Source: Euptelea pleiosperma
Taxonomy: Eukaryota; Streptophyta; Magnoliopsida; Ranunculales; Eupteleaceae
Assembly: GCA_035048495.1 (NCBI GenBank)
Contig: CM068542.1
Span: 40,143,109 to 40,207,108, forward strand
Length of the DNA stretch: 64,000 nucleotides
Direction of reading: 5' to 3'
In this document: positions 45,296 through 57,200 of the stretch, one piece after another
Layout: each line of letters starts with the position of its first letter
How positions within the stretch are numbered: the stretch's first letter is position 1
Notes under the pieces: generated by a model
What the model was told of the DNA's origin: nothing
Seen by the model: only the letters and a program-made list of their open reading frames with translations
Databases searched by the model: none
Position numbers and translations under genes: made by a program

Positions 45296-46797
45296 CGGAG
45301 TCGGTTCGGGTCTACCATAAGACAGCCTTTTCTTTCTTGAAAAGGAGTTTTAACTTTTCTTGATGATAGGGCATCAAATAACGGGTCAGATCTAATTATC
45401 TAACTAGTCCGTGTCCGTGGTTTTTAATGGATGCATTCATTAATTAGTATTTATTCCATTTTCAAAAACTGTCGGATATGGCAAAATCCAATCCGTTTTA
45501 AGGGGAATGATTCGGATCCGGGTCTTGGATTCAGTTGGATCCTTAGTATTGATGGTTACTGTGCTTCATTATTTTACAGGACCCGTGTACGTGTTATTGA
45601 ACTGATATCCACGAGTCCAGTTTTCTGTCACAAATGTCATGGCGCACTGATGATCATGAACTTCTATATGAGTGACGTGGCACAATTTTCGACACCTCCC
45701 GAGTCCCGACTATATGGATATTCGGCTCAGTCCTTGGCCTAGTTAGCAATTTGGAGTGCGGCAAAAATACTGTTCGGGTATAATTCAGATTTGTTATTAA
45801 AAGTACGTTAAAAAAATTCGGTAAAAATGATTTGGAAAAAATTCAAGAATAGGATGTTATTTTTGCAAATAATTGGAGAATTTATTAACTAGGTCCTAGG
45901 TGGACCTAAGACAAAAAATCAGGCTGATTGGCAATTTCTAGCCCCAAACAATGCTCGAATCCTACAGTTGTAAATCAACCCATGAAAAGACTCAAATCCA
46001 AAAGGTTAGAACTCACCAATCACAGTGATTCTTGGTTTGTAGGTCCACCGATGGATGGGCCAAACATCCATAATGTTTCTCATATGGATGTTCCGCGCCT
46101 GATCGAGCAAAAACGTTGGTGAGCAAAAATGGGCTCCATGTCCACAATTCTACATGGTACATACCCAAGTTAATGCTCTACTTAATGAGTACGATGCACA
46201 TGGCCTGGGCTGGGCTGGGCTGGGTTGGGTTACCCATAGGCAGGTCTGTGAATGGATTGGGTCACCCCAATGACCTGATCAGATCCGATAATATTGGGTC
46301 TGGATCTAATAATTGTGATCCAATAAACTATCGGATCAGTTCTGGATCGACTTTGATATTAATAAAATATAAATAATATTATATTTATGAAATAAGACGG
46401 ATTTCAATAAAACTTTTTACCACTTGTTATTTGACGTAATATTATTCGACTTTTATTTTTTTATTAATCACATTTAATAGGTTTGTCCATCAAATTGACT
46501 CCATGTTGGCTTGCCCGATCCCCGATAAGTTTTGATAGCTTATTGGATTGGTTCTGAATCTGGAGGCATGCAAGTCCAACCCATTTTTGGCCGAAGTTTA
46601 GGGTTGATATCGGAGTTAAAGAACCATTCCCTAAATTTGTTGAGCTTTAAACTTTGATCTAAAACCAAGCATAGGCCTAGTCAAATGTTGTTGAACTAGC
46701 CCAAATATATGGTCTTTCATCCGGGGGGGCATGCTAGTCTGACCCATTTTTGGCCGAAGTTTGGGCTTGATTTTGGAGGTTAAGGACTCAATTCCTT
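45296..46797. other. Intergenic with a broken family-A/C MITE
   Basis: 45655-46085 contains MITE arms (GACGTGGCACAATTTTCG; GGTTTGTAGGTCCACCGATG) split by about 150 bp of AT-rich sequence. GGGCT repeats at 46206-46226. No gene; the 45431-45742 frame has no known features. Confidence 0.4.
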
Positions 46798-47092
46798 AAG
46801 GGCGTGTTTGATTGCATACCCATTGAAAGTTTTCCCAAAAAATAAATCTGATAGGACTGTTTGATTGCGCTCGAGAAAATATGCAATTTTCAATTATGTT
46901 AAAAAACTAAGGGTGGATTTTCGTGGAAACCAATTCTCACCTATGTGGAAAGGAAATGAATTCCATGCTTGGATGGGAAAATCTCATTTTCTCAGGAATA
47001 TGTTCTCCTCTTAAATGACACTATCAAACAAGAGAAAATCATATTTTCCTGAGAAAATAAGATGGGAAAATGGACAGTCAAACACGCCCTAA
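46798..47092. mobile_element. hAT-like MITE
   Basis: Ends AAGGGCGTGTTTGATTGC and CAGTCAAACACGCCCTA inverted, sibling of 31169-31481. Confidence 0.6.
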
Positions 47093-47269
47093 ATGTCTTG
47101 AGCTTTTGACTTTGATCTAAAACAAAGCATAGGCCTAGCCAAATGTTAATGAACCAGCCCAAATATATAGTCTTCAGCAGGGCCGTTTCGATGCAAGTTG
47201 AGGCAGAAGGCGAAAACTCCATATGAGGCCTTCTAATATTTAATATATTAATATAGGATCGGGATCCGG

Positions 47270-47505
47270 GGATAACCATTTTTTGACAACCATTTGGTGG
47301 ACCCACTTAGAAGGTGAATCAACGGCTGATTTTTGGTGAGGGTGATTTCTATGTTGAGGATATCATCGTCACAAAATTCAAATCATTCCGATATTTGTAG
47401 ACTGATTTAGAAGTTGAAGAATTATGGACCTTTTATTTTTACAGTGCAACTTGAAACCACATTTGAGGGGGCTAGAAAATTCAGAATGGGCTGATTTTTT
47501 CGGCC
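47270..47505. mobile_element. Family-D MITE, right end replaced
   Basis: Left arm GGGGATAACCATTTTTTGAC, GGCTGATTTTTGG (47324) and the internal block. The right arm is lost at GGCTGATTTTTTCGGCCATG, where a family-B element begins. Confidence 0.6.
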
Positions 47506-47800
47506 ATGCAGAGGACTCTCGCGGCCCTACATAGATCATTTTTTGCCTAATGACTGTGTAGATGTTCAACCCACATATTGGTAGATAAACACACTAAAAA
47601 TCAGCTTGATTGATGATTTCAAGCCATTGGATTTACTACTCAAAAAAGTATGCTTGAATCCAATGGCTAGAATCAAATCCTAAAAGGTACTAAAATCTAT
47701 GGCTAGAGATGACCAATCAGGTTAATTTTTAGTTTGTATGTCCAACAAGGGGTGGGCTAAACATCCTTGTGGTTAGTGGACTGGGGCCTTCTCTCACCTG
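47500..47800. mobile_element. Family-B-like MITE
   Basis: AGAGGACTCTCGCGGCCCTA at the left and arms GATGTTCAACCCACA and GGGTGGGCTAAACATCC. Sibling of 48553-48872. Confidence 0.5.
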
Positions 47801-48213
47801 GGCTGGGGGCCTTCTCTCACATGGGGCCTGAGGAGACCGCCTTACTTGCATTATGGTTGAGCCGGCCCCGGTCTTCAGTCGGGCTTGGGCCAATAGTCGA
47901 TGCCGTAATCACCCTAGCCCTTCTCGATGAGTATGATGTACGTGGGCTAGGTCCCCTTACTCTGAGGACATGCAAGCCCGACCTACTTTTGGTCCAATCT
48001 TAGGCTTAATTTCGGAGGTTCCATTCCCTAATTATGTTGAGCTTGGACAAAATTCGACTTACATGCAAGCATATAGGCCTAGCCAAAAATTAATGAACCA
48101 GCCCAAAGATTCAGTCTTTCGTCAGGCTTGGACCATGTCATTGACCTGAGCACTGTAACCATTCTTGATGAGCTCCATTTAAACCAACCCAAAAAACCAA
48201 AATATTTAGAAAT
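47801..48213. other. Intergenic, nothing recognised
   Basis: GC-richer than its surroundings with repeated GGCTTGGGCC and GGCCTAGCC words also seen at 46670-46700 and 47130; possibly an old repeat. No gene. Confidence 0.35.
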
Positions 48214-48286
48214 CGCCCACCGTGGGGCTCGAACCCACGACCACAAGGTTAAGAGCCTTGCGCTCTACCAACTGAGCTAGACGGGC
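48214..48286 (-). tRNA. tRNA-Lys (anticodon CTT)
   Basis: A 73-nt cloverleaf on the minus strand. Acceptor GCCCGTC/GGTGGGC with two wobble pairs, D arm TAGCTCAGTTGGTAGAGC, anticodon stem AAGGC-like with loop CTCTTAA (anticodon CTT), T arm GTGGGTTCGAGCCCCAC fully paired. No intron. Confidence 0.95.
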
Positions 48287-48552
48287 TTCTTATAAACCTA
48301 CTATGAAATAAATATAAAATCATAATATACTTTTTTCTTGGAACCACAATCAACAGCATGTCCAAGACTGTTTTATAACATGCAAGGTTTTAAGCAGTCC
48401 GTTATAATGTTCTAACGGTCTCTTAACGTTGCCGTTATGACTGTTTTATAACATGCCAAATCTAAATGAGTTCTGAATGGGTTATGCACTCATGGTAGCT
48501 GAGATTTGACCTCCCTTTTCTCTCCGACACCCATAGTTTTGGAGGGAAAATT

Positions 48553-48872
48553 TTAGAGGCAGAGGATTCTCGTGGCCCTACATATATAGCTCATTTGGTG
48601 GGCACTCTAATCGCATAGATGTTTACCCCACCCCTTGGTGCGTATACATACTAAAAATGTTTGATTGATAATTTATAGCCATTGGATTAAGTATCCAAAA
48701 TGTTTGAATCCAACGGCTTGAATCAATCCTAAGAATGTGCTAAAATCTATGGATAAAGAAAATCAATCAGACTGTTTTTTGTATGTCTTTCCAACAAGGG
48801 GCGAGCTAAACATCCATGCGGTTAGTGGGCCCATAAAATGAGCTATCTAAGGCCATGAGAGCCCTCTGTTTT
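48553..48872. mobile_element. Family-B-like MITE
   Basis: Inverted ends: GCAGAGGATTCTCGTGGCCC ... TAGCTCATTT and AAATGAGCTATC ... CCATGAGAGCCCTCTG. Internal arms carry GATGTTTACCCCACCCC and its inverse. Confidence 0.65.
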
Positions 48873-48959
48873 GACTGCATCTGAAATTTTCTTAGATGGA
48901 GCATGGGCCGATCCCAAGTTGGATCACCCGATCCAACTCGGCATCAGAAGGGACCCATC

Positions 48960-49560
48960 CATATACAGTCTTGAGCAGGGGTTCTCTCTCCCAAGACCAG
49001 CCATTTGCTATAAGGGGCCTCACCTCGTCTAAAGTGAGACAACCCAAGGCTGAGTTGGATCTGGCTGATCCGGATTGGAATCCATATGCTATAAGGGGCA
49101 TCACCTTGTCGGCAAGATGTAGTTTGTTATGGAAGATGGTGCCAATAGCTATCACTTGGAGAATATGGACTGAGAGAAATAATAGAACTTTCCAGGGCAA
49201 GGAGTGCTCTTTCCATGAGGTTATTTTGAATATTAAGGCACTACTCTTTGGGTGGGGTAGCATCTCACAGGAGATGAGAGGAACTTTATTTAATGATCTG
49301 GTTTTTAGATTTGATCATATTCTGTGTTGACTCTTAATCTTCATACTTTTTACACTTTGTAGAGATCTTCTCGATCTCCTTTTATTTTTTATTTTTTTAT
49401 ATATTAATATATTTGATTTATCAAAATAAAAAAGGGGGGGCGTCACCTCGTCTCGAGTTAGACAACCTGAGGCCGAGTTTGATATCCGGCTGATCCGGAT
49501 CGGGATCCACTTGATATAAGGGAACTCAGCTCGTTGTCCGAGTTGGATCTGGATTAGCTG
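48960..49560. repeat. ~95-bp repeat of TCACCTCGTC type, interrupted by a LINE tail
   Basis: A unit with CTATAAGGGGC, TCACCTCGTCT, GAGACAACC, GGCTGATCCGGAT occurs at 49000-49095 and again at 49440-49530, with a third partial start at 49090. The L1-type fragment sits between. Confidence 0.55.
49113..49432 (+). mobile_element. 5'-truncated L1-type LINE fragment
   Basis: Frame reads L-L-W-K-M-V-P, then W-R-I-W-T-E-R-N-N-R-T-F, then M-R-G...F-D-H-I-L-C-stop at 49328, the conserved C-terminal end of plant L1 LINE polyproteins. A 3' UTR ending TTTATCAAAATAAAAAA follows. Flanks GGGGCATCACCTTGTC and GGGCGTCACCTCGTC may be a target duplication, but they also belong to the local repeat. Confidence 0.75.
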
Positions 49561-49833
49561 GCCAATCCGACCCGATCATGAGACTTTCATCCATGCCAAC
49601 AAACAATTCAAACAAAATGATGAAAAAAAACCCTTCAATCATGCTACAATCTAATTCTTTTTTGAAGATTTGTAACCATATTTCCAATATTGACATTCAA
49701 AATTAAAAAAAAAAAAAAAAACAAATCCAATCCCAATAAGCTCAAAATTACAAAAACCTATCCCACAAAAACATAAAAAAGACTAGAAGTATCAGTATAT
49801 ATTAGCGATTGCTAATGTGCGCCGGCCGTGTGT

Positions 49834-50433
49834 CTACAACACCTCGAACGCTGCCGCGAGTGCAAAAATATCATCATCCCTACCATTACACCCGCCATGT
49901 CTGCACCCACACTCATTCCACTTCGTCGACCTAACATTTCTACACCTTTTCTCAATCTCCACCGTTCCTGGGACTCGAACCTTCATCTCAATTTGCAGTG
50001 CAGGTGGCTTCAGACCCTCAAGAACACGACTACTCGTTGAACTCGTAGTAACCCATTTCTCAATTGACAAATCGCCCGAGTCTAACACGTCCTTCCAAGC
50101 GATCTCTGCTCTACCCAAGAGCTTAGATCCACAAATCCTCCCAAGAATCGGTGCAGTGTTTCTCCAACGAAGCTCAAACACGACGCTTTGCTGCTTAAGT
50201 TTATCCATGGTGTCATCATCTCCAAAACACTCCAAGGATACGAACTCGTTCCAATATGGGTCATATGTGGAAGGTAATTCACGACTGTCAAACCTAATTC
50301 TTCTGTTATTGTTACCAGTACGAAGATAATATCTAACAAAGAGGTTTCCATCTGATACGAAATCGAGGTTTTTTGCTCTTATGATTCTCAATTCACAGTT
50401 AAGAGAGGAAATTAGGTTTTGAGAAGCAGCCAT
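49834..50433 (-). CDS. Single-exon C2-domain protein (199 aa)
   Basis: An intronless frame M-A-A-S-Q-N-L-I to F-E-V-L-stop. Residues about 10-135 form a C2 fold: L-N-C-E-L-R-I-I-R-A-K-N-L opens strand 1, P-Y-W-N-E-F sits in the middle, and L-G-R-A-E-I closes it. C2 domains usually bind membranes. The loop-3 Asp pair expected for calcium binding is replaced by E-L-R-W-R-N, so calcium-independent binding is likely (inference). The C-terminal tail is basic with a Cys cluster (C-x-C-x-x-G-G-C) and is not a known domain. The start is the first ATG, 40-50 nt below a CT-rich leader, with TATA-like sequence at 50506-50515. Specific family member not determined. Confidence 0.85.
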   Translation of the reverse strand: MAASQNLISSLNCELRIIRAKNLDFVSDGNLFVRYYLRTGNNNRRIRFDSRELPSTYDPYWNEFVSLECFGDDDTMDKLKQQSVVFELRWRNTAPILGRICGSKLLGRAEIAWKDVLDSGDLSIEKWVTTSSTSSRVLEGLKPPALQIEMKVRVPGTVEIEKRCRNVRSTKWNECGCRHGGCNGRDDDIFALAAAFEVL

Positions 50434-50505
50434 TGAGAGAAAGAGAGAGAAGAAGTAGTGGGTTATGGGTTGTTGGTGATGAAGAGAGTCTTCGGTGTCT
50501 GGTGT

Positions 50506-50515
50506 TATTTATATA
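50506..50515 (-). promoter_or_regulatory. TATA box of the C2-domain gene
   Basis: Minus strand CTATATAAAT, about 75 bp before the ATG at 50433. A GA/CT leader lies at 50436-50453. Confidence 0.65.
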
Positions 50516-50667
50516 GATTTGTTATTGGACTTGGAGTGGTTATCCATTAAAAAATTGGACAAAATCCCTCTCCCAAATCTTTGATTTTATATTCACCCCA
50601 AATCTTTGATTTTTTATTCAATATGGGGGGATATTGGAAGATTAGATTGACTTAAATTAACCCTTGA

Positions 50668-51003
50668 GACTCACGAAAGGCTAAATGTCACCCATTTTGG
50701 CCTACCCACATAGAAGATGAATCGATGGCTGATTTTTGGTGAGGATGATCTCTATGGCGAGGAGATCATTCTCGCAGAAATTCAAATCATTCTTATATTC
50801 ATAGACTGGTTTAGAAACTGAAGAATTATGGACCGTCGAGTTTTACTGTGTAACTTGAAAATCGCATTTGATGGGGTTAGAAATTTTAGAATGGGCTGAT
50901 TTTTTGTTGGGGTGATCTATATAGCCATTGATTCATCTTCTATGTGAGTACGCCAAAATGTATGTCAAAAATGGGTGCCCCCCCTGAGCCCCCCCGACCC
51001 TTC
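50668..51003. mobile_element. Family-D MITE upstream of the C2-domain gene
   Basis: Arms TACCCACATAGAAGATGAAT and TTCATCTTCTATGTGAGTAC; GGCTGATTTTTGG at 50727; right end GAGCCCCCCCGACCC matches the GGGTCGGGCTC family end. The left end is eroded. Confidence 0.65.
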
Positions 51004-51042
51004 AATCAACTTTTAGTTAAGGTCTTATAAGCAATGTTGTAA

Positions 51043-51195
51043 GGGTCGGGATCGGGGACTCGCCTTTTTTTACACTCGTCTTTTCACTCATGCTCTCAGC
51101 CATTGGATTTTGGATTGTTAAATCCAGAGCCAGATTTCTTGAGCGTGGTTTTCGAGTGTAAAAATGACAGTCCCTTGAGTCTGATCCATGTTTTA
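51043..51195. mobile_element. Small family-G MITE
   Basis: Ends AGGGTCGGGATCGGGGACTC and GTCCCTTGAGTCTGATCC inverted; TTTACACTCGT...CGAGTGTAAA arms inside. About 150 bp. Confidence 0.55.
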
Positions 51196-52739
51196 AATGG
51201 TCTATCATGATGAAATAATGGAGCGAGCCTCATATAGTTGGGAGAAAGGCTTATAATGATGATAATGATGTTATAATTTACAACGGGCACTTAATATTAC
51301 CATTATGTTTATTATAATTGGTCACAAGTTCACCTAAAAATCCATTTATTTTTTTTGCATTGGTCACATTCTTCAATAAAATCCTTACAATTGAGAATTT
51401 GATCGTTAGAAAATGAGTGCTAGTTAATTATTGTGTTACGTGTAAGTCTGATGGAGAGGATACAAATCATCTTCTTCTACCGTTGGATTTCGTAAAGTGA
51501 ATGTCAGCTCGTCCTTGTCAATCACGATTGGATTTCGTAAAATCTACAGCCGAGAGCACGAGTGAACATAGAGTCCTCGGATCCTGTTCCTTTTACGAAT
51601 TGACCTCAGTAGTCAGTTTCGAGAACCCAAAGGTTGTTTAGGTAATGTTTTGAGTTGGTGAGCTGAGCCGATGTTAATCAAGAATCGCAGGATGGATACT
51701 AGAATTTAAGGAGATCTGACTTTATAACTGATAAGCTAAGTAAGATTTGATCTCTAGGGTATCTTGATCAGGTGCTGCTAATTTATTTTATTATTTAGTT
51801 TTTTGTTTGTAATATGCCCGCTAAATATTATATATTAGTAAAACCCTCCTGTGAGCTAAACCTTAGGATACTCTTGTTTTTTTTTTTTTCTCAGATTCAA
51901 GGAGATCTGGCTTTATAACTGATAAGCTAAGTAAGATTTGATCCCTCTCTTATCAAATAGATTTAAAAAGATTTGATCGATCCCTTACGGATCTTGATCG
52001 GGGGCTGGGGTGCTACTTTATTGCCCCCATTGACTCTTCTTTTTTACTTTCATTGACTGAGTTAGAAACATCAACACATAGCGCAAAAATCGAAGACCAC
52101 GCATTTTGGTTCAATTGGTCCCTTTCAATTTTCGGGTTATGTTGGTCAATGATGGTAAAAAACAAGCAAGAGGCGAGACTAAAAGAATAAAAACTCAGGG
52201 GCTTTTACTAATATAGAGGATTTATCAAGGGGGTATTACAAAAAAAAGGTAAATTATTTAGAATAATGAAAAGGGTGCAAAGACAGTGGGGGACACGTTG
52301 GTAAGGAAAAGGAAGATTGTGATGCTGATTAGCTCTTATCTCATGTAACCAGTCATAAATGGGTTCCATTAAGGAGATATATTAGGGCATAAAACCATGG
52401 TTGTGTGTGTCCCTTTTTATCCCTGTTGGACCCCCAATTGCTATAGTCTATAATATATTTCTTGTAAATTGTAAACGTGGGTTACAATTTTTATTTATTT
52501 TAGGACAAGCATGTGGGTTATAATCAATTTGGGTGTAGATGTGGCTAAAGCAATGGAATGGGTTCCACATAGGAGATCTCTTAGACAAAAAACTGACTCG
52601 ATTGGTCTATTGGAACCTTCCAATATGTTGCATTGTTCTTGGACAGTCAACAAAGACTGGGCAGTCGGTCAAAATTAATTTGCCTAAATATTGGATGACT
52701 CCACGTAATCCACTTAGGGGGTGTTGTTTGAGAGTCTTG
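51196..52739. other. Intergenic, nothing firmly recognised
   Basis: A phrase of about 45 bp (AGGAGATCTGACTTTATAAC, AAGCTAAGTAAGATTTGATC) at 51709-51752 recurs at 51900-51942. A family-G-like fragment is at 51480-51600. No gene. Confidence 0.4.
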
Positions 52740-53130
52740 GCTTGTATAGGACCGTATCCTATACAAAGTTTCATAGGACCCCTCCCAAAATGCCATGTGG
52801 TATTTTTTGGGGTTTGCTGGCCCATGAATGTTTGGCCCACCTGACCTACACACCAAAAATCAGCCTGATTGTTGATTTCTACCCGCTGATTTGAGCTTTT
52901 TTTTTTTTGTCATGGGCTTCATGTGGTTGGAACTCATTTGTAGGCTTGTTCATGAAGAAAAAATCCAGAAGAAAAATTTTCAAATCCAACGATCGGAAAT
53001 ATGGTCAGTCCACCAAAGGGTGGACCAAACATTCATGGGTCAGTGACTCAGTGGGCACTAAAGAATGTGCCACGTGTTATTTTAGGATATAAAAATATAA
53101 ATTTTGTATAAGAGCTGGTCCTATAGAAGC
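52740..53130. mobile_element. Family-C MITE
   Basis: Ends ATAGGACCGTATCCTATACA and a degenerate inverse near TGTATAAGAGCTGGTCCTAT; arms AAAATGCCATGTGG and GCCACGTGTTATTTTAGG; core CACACCAAAAATCAGCCTG. Confidence 0.6.
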
Positions 53131-54213
53131 CGGACTAGTTGTTTGACTAAGTTCAACGGGTAGTGGATGGAAGTTCAGCCGATAACGATAGGTGGTTGAT
53201 GGAAGTTCATATAGCCAATCAGGAGAAAAAATGTGAATGCTAACTCAAATGCTAAGTTTCATCTACATCCACGATCTAGCCCACCCATGGTTAGCAAATC
53301 CCCGTCTAAAAAAGTCATCTTGAAGGAAAAAAAAAACTCAATTTCCACTTCACGATTTGCTAACTATGGGCCCACCCTTGCATCCATCTGGTTAGTTCAA
53401 TTGCCAGGCCACCTCTTCCACAGAGACAGAGCATAGCCTGAAAAACATACTAACTGGAAAATTTAACCATCGATCTACTACTTAATCGTCAGATCATGAG
53501 GCAATAATCATCATATCAATATGATTTTGGATATGGTTCAACCAATCAACCGAGTCAAGGGAGCGATATGTATAGTAGCCACTGGAAGCACCTTGAACCT
53601 TGGTTGTGAAAAGAAAGAGAAGCTGTGCATGACACATGTCCTTGGGTTGAGGCTTGATGTAATGACATGTTCATGTTAGATAAAATTAACAATGTAAAAA
53701 CTAACTGGATTCCGGTTTAAGAGAACTTAACATCATGTTGCAAGATCCGAGGGTTCAATTCTGTGATTTTTATATGAAACAAGTTTATCATCAACACAGA
53801 GAACAAAATCAAAACCCATATGGGGTATTATTATACACAAGCTTCTTAATCACTCATAAATTGAAAGCATCAGGTCCTCTCGATTACATTTCTTTGCTCT
53901 TTATGCAGTTTAATCTTCAAGACAAGGACAGAAGAAGAAGAAACAAATATATAAACAGGTTTCAATTCTAAACACAAGGACCAAAGACTAGTCTCTCTGT
54001 CAAACATACTCCACAACGAGATCAATTGAAACATCTTTGACATTGAAATCCAAATAAGATAAAGCAGTGATAGATGGGATCAACCATTCCAAGCACACCC
54101 GATCCATGCTTTTCACTCCGCATTATCGATGTATGTTTACATCTATTATGAAGCTGGAAGCTGGAAGCTGAAAGCTGAAAGCCGAAAAGAGAACTGACGC
54201 AAATCATTTCAAA
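53131..54213. other. Intergenic and 3' UTR of the ARM-TPR gene
   Basis: No element recognised. The part nearest 54213 is presumed minus-strand 3' UTR; a short AGCTGGA repeat lies at 54151-54178. Confidence 0.4.
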
Positions 54214-57200
54214 TCAAGTTTCATCTTCAGCAAGTTGCACATTGTATCCATGCTTTATATCTGTGTCAAATCAATTCAGAGGGGAAGTAAGCATGCAGGA
54301 ATATATATTGACAATAAAAGCACACATCAAATGAAAGCTCATAGAGAAATGACTATGTCATTTGGAAAAAATGAAAAACTTTGTGAAATCAAAGATCAGA
54401 ACACAGACTAATATGTGAAGCATCTTCATGAATTACGACCTTGGTTTCTGATCTCGATATGCGATTCATTCAGGTCATGCACCCAGTTGTACAGGAGTCA
54501 AATCTATGACGTGTTGAATCTTAATAATGGTTAAACGACTATATGTTAACTCTTTTACATTACATACCATTATAACATGTATTTGGACCTGAGAAAGAAA
54601 AAAGGGAAAAATGTAAACGTCACTATTCAGGAGGGGAGGACAGCAATTGAGGCTGCAGCTTACCCATAGTAGATCGGTGGTATAATGAAATATTGTGAAT
54701 GTGGGAATGAATGAAACCAATCTAACAATTTAAAATGTGATGTATCATGTAAGAAATACATTAGATGGTTTGCAATTGAGTTTGTTATTTTTCGAACCCT
54801 ACCCGCACACGAAAATTTGCATCAAGGATATTTCTAGCTACCTTTTCTTTATAGGCAGATTGAGAAGCATTACCATGTAAAAAACTATAATAATCTCATC
54901 ATTGTAACATATGTATAACATTATCACGTGACATGATGTACATACTAGTACAAGAGAAAAGCCATCTAGGTATCATTGAATGGTAGCGTTGCACTTGGAC
55001 ATGGATTACTGATGCACTGAAAAACAGGCTTTCGTCAAATGGTTCTTTGAAAACTATAAAGCCTACCAACTAAACCATTTCTCTACCCTAAAATGTGTTG
55101 ATAAAATGTCTCAGAGAAATTTTATGATTGACTCCCATCTTTTTGGAGTCAAAAGAAATGGCCTGAAAGTATCATTTGTTATTCGCATTGCATCTACTCC
55201 AGTTTCTAACAAGAGATGTAACAACATTGAGGTTTCCTGCCATTTGTGTCCTGATCCATTTCATGCAGCAATAGGTTTGTAAGAGGCTCTTTTGCATGTC
55301 ATTGTCTCTGCCATTCACAATAGGAAGAGATGCATACCTCATAACTCTTCTTGACATACGTCAGTTGATTGATATTATAAAATACTAGTAAAAATAAAAT
55401 TATGAAATACAGTCAAAGCCAAACCATTAAGAACGTTAGTTTTCAGAACCTCCTTGTAGCGCCATTTGTGCTTCAAATTACAAGGGACCACCCAACCGTG
55501 AGAAACTACACCTAGTCAGAAGTAAATATAGAGCAGAGGAAGTAAAGTCTAGGGCCATCATCTCAATCCGGCATCATGTAGTATGTTTTCATACCCATCC
55601 AGTATACCATAAGCTGAAAAAGAATAGCACCCATTTAGAGAGTTGAATTACGTTCTATTTTGTTAAATATGTTTCACCAAAAGTCAGCCTTTTTATTCAT
55701 CTCCTTGTGATCATCACATAGGCATACCAAATGGCATGTCACGATTAAGTTACAAAACATTGAATAAATTTTTTAATCACAGAGCATTATTGTATTTACT
55801 ACAGTGGTGAATCTATAAGTAATTATTCTGTAAAATGATAAAATTAAAGGTACATCAATAGTCTCAATATTATAATAATTACCACCTACATAACTACATA
55901 AGGAATATCAGGATATGCAGCACACACATGCAATGGGGATCCACCTAGGAGTTCTAGTCAAAATTCAACCTGATAGGAGGATTCAACCATCCAAATAATT
56001 TCTACGGACCCATCAAATTTCTTTTGACCAGCCAAAAGAATGTAATTCGATCAGATAGTTATGACCATCTGACCAATGACCTAGTAGATCTCTTATGTGG
56101 AACACACTGGATGGTGGGCTCACACACTGCATGTGCAACATGTTCCTGATATTTCTTCCATAGGCCATAATTACCATCTAAAGTAATTGCACTAAAGATT
56201 TAACCAAAACTTGAAGTGTTGAATCAGGGTACCTTTTAAAGAAGGCTTCTCGTATTTATCTTGCCTTTCATCATCATTTTTCCATTCACTGTCATCATCA
56301 CCCACCTCGCCCCTTCCATCATTTCCTATATCGCTTTCACTAGCTGTCTCCCACTCAGAATCATCAGCCTCTTGGCCATAGATGTCACCTGCCTCACCCT
56401 CAAAATGGACACCCCCATGTTTAACAGATGCCTCTCTAAATAACCAAGCTGCACGCATCTGCTTCTTGACTAATCGCTCAGCATAGTCAGGAACCTTATT
56501 TTGCCTCAAGGAAAGGTCGGGGTCATTTGACTGAGAACACTCATTTATGAAAAGAATGGCATCTAACAAGCTCTCTTTAGCTAAGCCAAGCATATCGTAT
56601 GCCTGAGCTCTTCTCCACAGGCTCTTGGCGTGACGGTTAAGAGGGTTATGAAGGCACAGTGCACGTGTAGCATCACTTATGGCTGCCAAGGGTTGTTGCA
56701 AGAGAAGATGACATTGAGCTCGATTGCTGTATAGCACCACTCTCTCCTTTTTTGACCTCATCGGACACAATGCCAATGCTTCTGAGTACTTTGACGCAGC
56801 TCCTGATATATTTCCCGAAGAGAATAGAGAATTGCCTTCAAGCTTGACAACTAATGCTGCTGCCTGTTTGATATGGAGATCCTCCTTTGGCATATTCTTC
56901 TCCCATTTCAATCTCTGTCTAGAATTTAATAGCTCATCGATCTGTTCTTTTGTGCGATTACTGAGGGAGCTACGTCCTGTCCCTTGTGATTGGATACATT
57001 CTTGAAGAACATTAACAATAGAATCCCCAAGCTTTTTGTGATCCCCCAAAGTTGAGATTTCTGCCAGGTCTATAAGTGCAGGTACTGCCTTATCGATCAC
57101 CTGTACAACATAATAAACATGGTGTAAAATAGTATGGTCCAAAGTCAGTGAACCTTTACACATAAATTGCTGATTATATGTAATTACGTAATGGGATGTG

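Noticed and set aside
46206..46226. GGGCT run as a possible telomere-like or G-quadruplex site
   Set aside because: Only four imperfect units, not the plant telomere repeat, and no G-runs long enough to be convincing.
48896..49330. 144-codon plus-strand frame as a possible gene
   Set aside because: The C-terminal half is an L1 LINE end and the N-terminal half is repeat sequence; not a host gene.
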